Shown here piece after piece: positions 6,557-11,130 of a stretch of DNA of 11,130 nt. A program made the position numbers and the translations under genes. The DNA lies in assembly GCA_902362975.1 (NCBI GenBank), contig CABIYO010000062.1:1-11130 (forward strand), written 5' to 3'. The notes under the pieces are model-generated. The model did not search any database. It was given only the letters and a program-made list of their open reading frames with translations, and was not told where the DNA came from. Position 1 is the first letter of the stretch, and every line of letters starts with the position of its first letter. Origin of the DNA: Caryophanales bacterium. Lineage in GTDB: Bacteria > Bacillota > Bacilli > Exiguobacteriales > Exiguobacteriaceae.

Positions 6557-7993
6557 ATGGAGAATCATTCATCCTCCAACAGCCGCTCGCAACAACTCAT
6601 TATTTCGCAAGCGGTAAATACGATTAAGCAGCATGGTATGGAGGAGATCCTCCATAGTGTATCCATTTTTGATATTCATGAATTTGTCTCAACGCTCTAT
6701 CAAGAGCACTATGCGCTTGAAAATATCGAAAGCGCCTATAAAAAGATTCGTTATTACTCTTTTATGAAACTAAAGCGTCGCTGGGTAAAAACAGCCGTGC
6801 GAAATTATCAAGAGAATCGTGGTTATAATAAAGAACTTCGAGCCAAACACGACATGATCTCAGCTTATGTAAAAGTTGCAGGTCTTGAGGGACTTTACAA
6901 AGAGTTTCACGTGAAAACGATTGAAGACTACATGAATCTCTGTATCACCGAGATTGAAGAATGGGCAGAAGATCCAAACCAACTCATCCATACGTATCCA
7001 TACTGGTCTCAAAAAACCGTCAATCAAAAAACTACGACGTTAAAAACAGATGTGCTCATGATATTGGGGGAAGTTGCAAAGGAAATTGATTCAACCAAGC
7101 GTGTAGCACATCATTCACCGACACTTGCTGTTGATATTCCATTTTTTGGGATTTCTGATCGCATCAAAAATAAGACTGAACAACTTGATGAGAAGCTCAA
7201 TGAAGCTTCACAGCTTAATCTCGAGCTTTTGAACTACGATTCGGTCGTCCCGAAATATAAAGATGGCGTCCCACAGAACCTTTCTGTTCTAGTTAGTAAA
7301 GAGTTTATTCAAGAGTTAAATGGTAAAGTACCTGATCTAGATGCGAAAGATTTCGAGGCCTTTACCGAGATCTTGTCATATCGAGATATCTCTTTCCAAA
7401 CGAGTCGCAAGATCATCTTTCCACTCGTACAATTAGTTGAAAAGCTCTATGCCAACAAGAGCGGGAAGAGCTATGACTTAACAACAAAACGCCTTATGAA
7501 ACTTGGTTATTATCGAGTAGCTGGGCATAATGAGGAAGGAGATTTCTTTATCCGTGGCCTCTTCTCTTCCGTTACCATCAAAAACGCTACAACCCTTGCG
7601 GATAGTCAGGTCATCGTCACAGTAGCTGAAGAAGTGTATGATGATCTACTTAAGCAGCAAATCGTCAGTATCTACGGTGAACAGATTGAACAGTTAAAAG
7701 GGAGCTTTGCCTATCATTTGGCATTCGTTCTTCAAAAAGAACGCATTGCGTCGCTTCAGACAGGAGAGCAAAGTCCGGTTCGTCGGCATTGGCGTCAATT
7801 TACTTATTCGATTCGCTTTAATAAATCACGAAAGTCAGAGAACTTGCGGGAACTTGAGGCAAATCTTGATCGCATTAAAGAACATGAATTTATTTTGAAA
7901 GATTGGCATCGTTCGGGCGACTACTATTTCTTCACGTTTTACCCGCTCGAATCATGGGAGTTATTAAATCATCCCGATACATTGCTACTTTAA
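6557..7993 (+). CDS. unknown plasmid protein, possible replication or maintenance protein
   Basis: A soluble, charged protein of 478 residues that I do not recognise. The ATG at 6557 is chosen over one at 6524 because GAGGTGAT ends five bases before it. The N-terminus is polar and Ser-rich. Residues about 60-85 are strongly basic (KKIRYYSFMKLKRRWVKTA) and could bind nucleic acid. The middle is helical (KTEQLDEKLNEASQL). The C-terminal 200 residues alternate helices and strands, and include LKGSFAYHLAFVLQKERI, then VRRHWRQFTYSIRF, and a final DYYFFTFYPLESW. That pattern loosely resembles the tandem winged helices of plasmid initiators, which is inference only. The gene lies between the paired palindromes and the iteron array, followed by its own terminator, so a role in replication, copy control or partition is likely from context. 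Confidence 0.75.
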   Translation: MENHSSSNSRSQQLIISQAVNTIKQHGMEEILHSVSIFDIHEFVSTLYQEHYALENIESAYKKIRYYSFMKLKRRWVKTAVRNYQENRGYNKELRAKHDMISAYVKVAGLEGLYKEFHVKTIEDYMNLCITEIEEWAEDPNQLIHTYPYWSQKTVNQKTTTLKTDVLMILGEVAKEIDSTKRVAHHSPTLAVDIPFFGISDRIKNKTEQLDEKLNEASQLNLELLNYDSVVPKYKDGVPQNLSVLVSKEFIQELNGKVPDLDAKDFEAFTEILSYRDISFQTSRKIIFPLVQLVEKLYANKSGKSYDLTTKRLMKLGYYRVAGHNEEGDFFIRGLFSSVTIKNATTLADSQVIVTVAEEVYDDLLKQQIVSIYGEQIEQLKGSFAYHLAFVLQKERIASLQTGEQSPVRRHWRQFTYSIRFNKSRKSENLRELEANLDRIKEHEFILKDWHRSGDYYFFTFYPLESWELLNHPDTLLL

Positions 7994-8008
7994 TAGAAAC
8001 AAAACATA

Positions 8009-8043
8009 GAAGAAGCCTACTATATTGAAGGCTTCTTCTTTTC
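8009..8043 (+). terminator. intrinsic terminator of the 478-residue gene
   Basis: The 10 bp stem GAAGAAGCCT (8009-8018) pairs with AGGCTTCTTC (8029-8038) across a 10-base loop and is followed by TTTTCT. It begins 15 bases after the stop codon. Confidence 0.8.
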
Positions 8044-8097
8044 TATGCTTACTCTATAGTTTATGTTTCACATGGAACGTTTTTAGATGAAGTAATG

Positions 8098-8127
8098 ATT
8101 AAATACAGGTGAGTGCCAGTATTTAAT
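8098..8127. repeat. 9 bp inverted repeat ahead of the iterons
   Basis: ATTAAATAC (8098-8106) pairs with GTATTTAAT (8119-8127) around a 12-base spacer. There is no T-run and no gene between this and the iterons. The AT-rich 8040-8186 stretch could serve as the melting region of an origin, but no clear DnaA box is visible. Confidence 0.4.
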
Positions 8128-8186
8128 TATCAGCTGTATCCTATCAAACTACATTTATGCGATTTTGACAAATCATTTTTTTAATT

Positions 8187-8778
8187 AGTTGCATAAGCTT
8201 GTCGTACTGAAATGACACTTATGAGTAATTTAGAAAGAACATTCTTACCAAATTGTTCGCTTTAGGGTGAAATGATTCGTAAAAGTACGTACTGAAACGA
8301 CATTTTAATTGAATTTTGTCGCAAATTGCCGTACTGAAATGACACGCCTCTTAATTTGATCGCAGATCATCGTACCGAAACGACATTTATTTGGTTTTTG
8401 TCGCAATTTGTCGTACTGAAACGACACTTCTCAACTTTTTGATGAAAAACCAAAAAAAATTTAAGTGTCTGTCTCTTAAAAATGGTCGCAAATCATCGTA
8501 CTGAAACCGCATTTTCGATTGTTTTGGTCGTGAATCGTCGTACTGAAACGACACTTTAATTAAAATGGTCGCAAACCGTCGTACTGAAACGACATTTTGA
8601 CTACTTTTCGTATAAAATTTCTACTCTGAATCACTCTCAAATGGCTTTCTTAAGCAATCCCTCCTAATTTGGTCGCAAACCATCGTACTGAAATGACACA
8701 TTTTTATAGCTCTAAAATGGCTTAACATCAACGTTTCATCAAATTTGGTCGCGATACATCGTACCAAACCCACACTTT
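8187..8778 (+). repeat. iteron array, probable plasmid replication origin
   Basis: About ten copies in the same direction of a roughly 34 bp unit: TTGGTCGCAAATCA joined to the core TCGTACTGAAACGACA and a trailing TTT. Cores begin at 8202, 8287, 8329, 8370, 8411, 8496, 8538, 8579, 8683 and 8759. The core has dyad symmetry (GTCGT, six bases, ACGAC). Most steps are 41, 42 or 85 bp, near four or eight turns of the helix. Copies 8411, 8538 and 8579 match the core exactly. The last copy (TCGTACCAAACCCACA) is degenerate and abuts the -35 box of the downstream gene. Iterons bound by a Rep protein are the hallmark of theta-replicating origins. No gene lies in this span. Confidence 0.85.
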
Positions 8779-8805
8779 GACACTATCTCGAAAGAACAAG
8801 ATACT
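8777..8805 (+). promoter_or_regulatory. promoter of the 355-residue gene
   Basis: A perfect -35 box, TTGACA (8777-8782), stands 17 bases before GATACT (8800-8805), a four-of-six -10 box. The last degenerate iteron ends at 8774, only two bases before the -35. A protein bound there would block polymerase, which suggests autorepression. Confidence 0.55.
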
Positions 8806-8843
8806 AAAACTAGCATATTTTAGGATAGAGGAGGTGTAGGTAC

Positions 8844-9911
8844 ATGGCTTACAAAAACCGTCACATTTTAGTTGCAAACAAACTACTTGTCGCGATGAGT
8901 GGCTTAACTCGTTGGACGAAACGAGCTGATCACTATCGCTATGAACAGCATCACTATAACATCCCTACATGCTTCACTTCTTTTAAGTGGACAAAGTCAC
9001 GGATTCGTCATGTCCTTACACTTCTTTCTTATGCAGATGACCAAGGTAAGATTGAGTTTATGGAAGATACAGAGCTTGCTTCTTCCGCTCATACGTCTGT
9101 CCGTTCTTTACATAATAACTTAAAAACATTTGAGAGCCATGGCTTGTTACGGCTTGTCCGGCATTTCCCTGGAGTGCTCTCGATTGAATTAACCGATTAT
9201 CTTGAGAATTATCGTGACCTTTATGTTGACGGAGCTTCTATCGTTTCGAAGACCGGGTACACGTCTATTTGGCATAATCTTCTTTCCGAACTCCTCACGC
9301 TTGATAACGTGAACGCTTTGCGTCTTGCGTTACGTACACTCGTACAAGTTGAAAAAGATATCCATGTTCAATCACATGACCAAGCTATCCTTACCTATGA
9401 CGAGATTAAAGGCTTCTTGCCTAAATACTGTGGCCACAAACTTGCCATTCAAAAGATGATGGATCGTTTGAAGTTCCTTCAAGTGTCCCTTGTAGAGGAC
9501 AGCCGTCATTTCTTAAATGTGGTGAAGCAAAATCTCACTCTTAAAAAACGCGTTCAAGATATTTCGCGTCCAGTCCTCGTTGAATTGACATTAGACAAGT
9601 CTCAAGACAGTAAAGTGATCCGAGAAGAAGAGCGTTCAGATGCTCAAATTGCTTGGTTCGAGTTGCGTAAGCGCGTTGGTGAGTTCTTTAATTTCGATGC
9701 ACTAAAAGTAAGCCGTGAATCTCTCTATTCAATGAGTGATACGTTCGGTGCATCAGCGCTCCGTGAAGTCTTGGCTGACTTGAAACAAGCGTTTCTTCAC
9801 CATCGTGAAGACTTAATTCATTCAAGTGAGCATCAACTCTTCTTCAATGAGCCGATTCTTTACCTTCATCAACAACTAAAACATAAAGTGGAAAAATTGA
9901 CGATCGCATGA
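8844..9911 (+). CDS. candidate iteron-binding replication initiator
   Basis: A soluble protein of 355 residues directly after the iterons, the usual place for a plasmid initiator. The start is fixed by AGGAGGTG seven bases upstream. Residues about 50-115 look like a helix-turn-helix or winged helix: RIRHVLTLLSYADDQGKIEF, then ELASSAHTSVRSLHNNLKTF and ESHGLLRLV. This is the style of replication-protein and HTH_36-type domains (L-A-x-x-x-x-x-S-x-R-S/T). The rest is helical with few clear motifs; the end is basic (QQLKHKVEKLTIA). No catalytic HUH or primase motifs are seen, consistent with a theta-type rather than a rolling-circle initiator. I do not recognise the precise family. A regulator using the repeats as operators is the alternative. 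Confidence 0.6.
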   Translation: MAYKNRHILVANKLLVAMSGLTRWTKRADHYRYEQHHYNIPTCFTSFKWTKSRIRHVLTLLSYADDQGKIEFMEDTELASSAHTSVRSLHNNLKTFESHGLLRLVRHFPGVLSIELTDYLENYRDLYVDGASIVSKTGYTSIWHNLLSELLTLDNVNALRLALRTLVQVEKDIHVQSHDQAILTYDEIKGFLPKYCGHKLAIQKMMDRLKFLQVSLVEDSRHFLNVVKQNLTLKKRVQDISRPVLVELTLDKSQDSKVIREEERSDAQIAWFELRKRVGEFFNFDALKVSRESLYSMSDTFGASALREVLADLKQAFLHHREDLIHSSEHQLFFNEPILYLHQQLKHKVEKLTIA

Positions 9912-10004
9912 TGGTCTTTTTGGCATGCCTCATTTTGAAAAATTGTATGAAAACATCCCGAATCTATATCCATTGTTGATTCATTCCATCAAAAGGCATC
10001 GTAT

Positions 10005-10034
10005 ATGACCTGTGTTTCATAAGGTCATTTTTAT
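10005..10034 (+). terminator. intrinsic terminator after the initiator candidate
   Basis: ATGACCT (10005-10011) pairs with AGGTCAT (10022-10028) around a 10-base loop, followed by TTTTAT. The stem is short (7 bp) but well placed, 94 bases after the stop codon. Confidence 0.55.
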
Positions 10035-10500
10035 ATTTTACATCTTTGGAAAAAAATCAAATACAATCGTTTTTATTTCAAATATATAGCGAATAAAATT
10101 GGCTGTTGGATGTGATTTATCAAAAAGGAAATGAAAAAAAAATAGCCTCTTTGAATAAAAGAAACTATGGCTGACATATTTACAATCTTCTAAATCTCTT
10201 GAAAACGTTGGTTTCAAAAGGATTTTCGGACTTTCATTTTTCCTAATTCTTTTAATCTATCTTTAATTCTTATTCATTCTATTTAATCTTTTTTATTCAT
10301 AAGAATATGGTTTTGTATTCTTCTCTTAATCGATTAGATCTGAGCGTTTGATTATATGTACATTCTCTAACGACTTAAATCATAGTAATCGTTCAAGAAA
10401 CCGTTCATTCAATATCATGAAGATGTCACATCCATGATGACTTAATCCTATATACCCCTCATACAATAAAGTATATATCATCTTCTAGGAGGTCTTTCCT
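10035..10500. other. AT-rich gap without genes
   Basis: No convincing ORF on either strand. The stretch from about 10230 to 10310 is nearly pure C/T plus A on the top strand, with repeated TTTAAT and TTATTCAT motifs. A short palindrome, TAATCGATTA, lies at 10327-10336. TACAAT (10462-10467) could be the -10 box for the next gene; its -35 is weak. AGGAGGT (10487-10493) is that gene's ribosome binding site. Confidence 0.4.
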
Positions 10501-10833
10501 ATGAAAAGAAGTATTCGCTATGATGTTGATTATGTATTCGCTGGTTTTGACAATATTGAAAAGTATGGACATTGGACATATCGTGATGAGATTACAGAAT
10601 TAGAACTTAAAAATGCAGGAGAAAATATTGAGAATCTCGTATTTACGGGTCAAATGTTAGATGAAATTTTTGCAACTGAAATTTTCTATCAGTACGTGAC
10701 ACAACTACTCGGTGCCCCTTGTGTCACAACCAATGCGATATTTGAACATTTACATAACGAAGATGACGGTGTCTATACACTAGGATCACTCTCTGTTTCG
10801 CTGATGGAACCAACCTATCAATTTGACATGTAA
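10501..10833 (+). CDS. hypothetical protein, 110 residues
   Basis: An unrecognised acidic protein, well supported as coding by AGGAGGT seven bases before its ATG. It starts MKRSIRYDVDYVFAGFDNIE and contains ELELKNAGENIENLVFTGQM and LLGAPCVTTNAIFEHLHNED. It looks like one small alpha/beta domain with no membrane segment or signal peptide. The stop codon overlaps the start of the next ORF (TAATG), so the two are probably translated together. No function is proposed. Confidence 0.7.
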   Translation: MKRSIRYDVDYVFAGFDNIEKYGHWTYRDEITELELKNAGENIENLVFTGQMLDEIFATEIFYQYVTQLLGAPCVTTNAIFEHLHNEDDGVYTLGSLSVSLMEPTYQFDM

Positions 10834-11066
10834 TGTATACATCGTTAGAGCTACACGATGGTCTTAGCTTTTATTTGATGTCATCTTATCTATCGATGTT
10901 TCCATGTTCGATGTTTTTAACTTTAAATATGTATGGTCCGAAACTGTATGCTCCTTTAGTATCCATATATCCTGATAAGGGCTTAGCTCAAGTTGCTATG
11001 TTTTATTCATTCACTAATTTCAAATTCGAAGACTATAACCCAAGTGAACTGCTCCCCGTCAAGTAG
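10833..11066 (+). pseudogene. coupled ORF truncated by an IS3-type end
   Basis: Starts at the ATG that shares its A with the stop of the preceding gene and reads 77 codons. The first 70 or so are native, including YGPKLYAPLVSIYPDKG, QVAMFYSF and FKFEDYNP. The last residues, SELLPVK, and the stop TAG come from the presumed insertion-sequence end beginning at about 11045. The real protein was therefore probably longer. The N-terminal half is hydrophobic with many Met and Ser (FYLMSSYLSMFPCSMFLTLN), perhaps membrane-associated. No family recognised; translational coupling suggests a shared role with the 110-residue protein. Confidence 0.45.
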
Positions 11067-11130
11067 ACAGGGTAAATAATGAAAACCAACCTAAGCGGCT
11101 TGAGACCTGTATTCGACAGGGCTCAAGCCG
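11045..11130 (+). mobile_element. left end of a probable IS3-family element
   Basis: From 11045 the sequence TGAACTGCTCCCCGTCAAG, then TAGACAGG, resembles IS3-family (IS150-like) terminal repeats, which start TG and carry a C-run and a GTCAAG/GACAG block. It cuts the preceding ORF. The transposase genes would begin beyond the window. Recognition is from memory of the family's ends and needs comparison. Confidence 0.45.
11096..11130. repeat. hairpin at the window edge
   Basis: CGGCTTGAG (11096-11104) pairs with CTCAAGCCG (11122-11130). Inside, after one A-G mismatch, CCTGT pairs with ACAGG around the loop ATTCG. It is GC-rich and probably lies within the insertion sequence leader, where it could act as a terminator shielding the transposase gene from outside transcription. 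The bases after it are not visible. Confidence 0.7.

Noticed and set aside
7707..7898. 63-codon second frame inside the 478-residue gene
   Set aside because: Out-of-frame shadow of a real gene; no ribosome binding site.
8187..8778. CRISPR array
   Set aside because: The repeats are imperfect, the steps are irregular (41 to 104 bp), the between-repeat DNA is largely part of a longer repeated unit, and no cas gene is near. An iteron origin explains the pattern better.
8941..9123. 60-codon second frame inside the 355-residue gene
   Set aside because: Out-of-frame shadow; the main frame has the perfect ribosome binding site and the HTH pattern.

Overview
The window looks like a mosaic stretch of a plasmid from a low-to-moderate GC Gram-positive bacterium (Bacillota, order Bacillales). 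The signs are strong AGGAGG-type ribosome binding sites, an iteron array next to a DNA-binding protein gene, ends of two different insertion sequences, and several gene stubs. Exiguobacterium is a guess from the general character of the sequence, not something proved here. Base composition is uneven: the insertion-sequence end at the left is GC-rich, the regulator/transporter pair is very AT-rich, and the right-hand plasmid genes lie between.

Left part (1-3300). The 3' end of an ISL3-type transposase gene and its terminal repeat run to about 419. Next to it is a cargo-like module: a leftward helix-turn-helix/TPR regulator (582-1877), a short downstream ORF that the insertion sequence cuts off, and a divergent 12-helix major facilitator exporter (1992-3245). 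The two main genes share a 114 bp control region with overlapping back-to-back -10 boxes. A strong symmetrical hairpin (3249-3294) closes the exporter gene.

Middle part (3297-6540). This is a graveyard: the C-terminal end of a flavin-dependent (NtaA/DszA-type) monooxygenase abuts, head to head, the C-terminal end of a YcxB-like protein. A poorly supported small ORF follows, then an intact and unusual leftward gene for a membrane-anchored PIN-domain protein (4381-5508). About 1 kb without intact genes comes next. It holds a frameshifted gene remnant and two long GC-centred palindromes that share a nearly identical 24 bp core.

Right part (6541-11130). This is the likely plasmid maintenance core: a 478-residue protein of unknown family (6557-7993), about ten iterons phased at roughly 41-42 bp (8187-8778), and a 355-residue protein with a winged-helix-like N-terminus (8844-9911), the best candidate for the replication initiator. 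A 460 bp AT-rich gap leads to two overlapping unknown ORFs, the second truncated by what looks like the left end of an IS3-family element (from 11045). The most unusual items are the paired palindromes, the helically phased iteron array beside two unrecognised proteins, and the PIN-membrane-extracellular protein.
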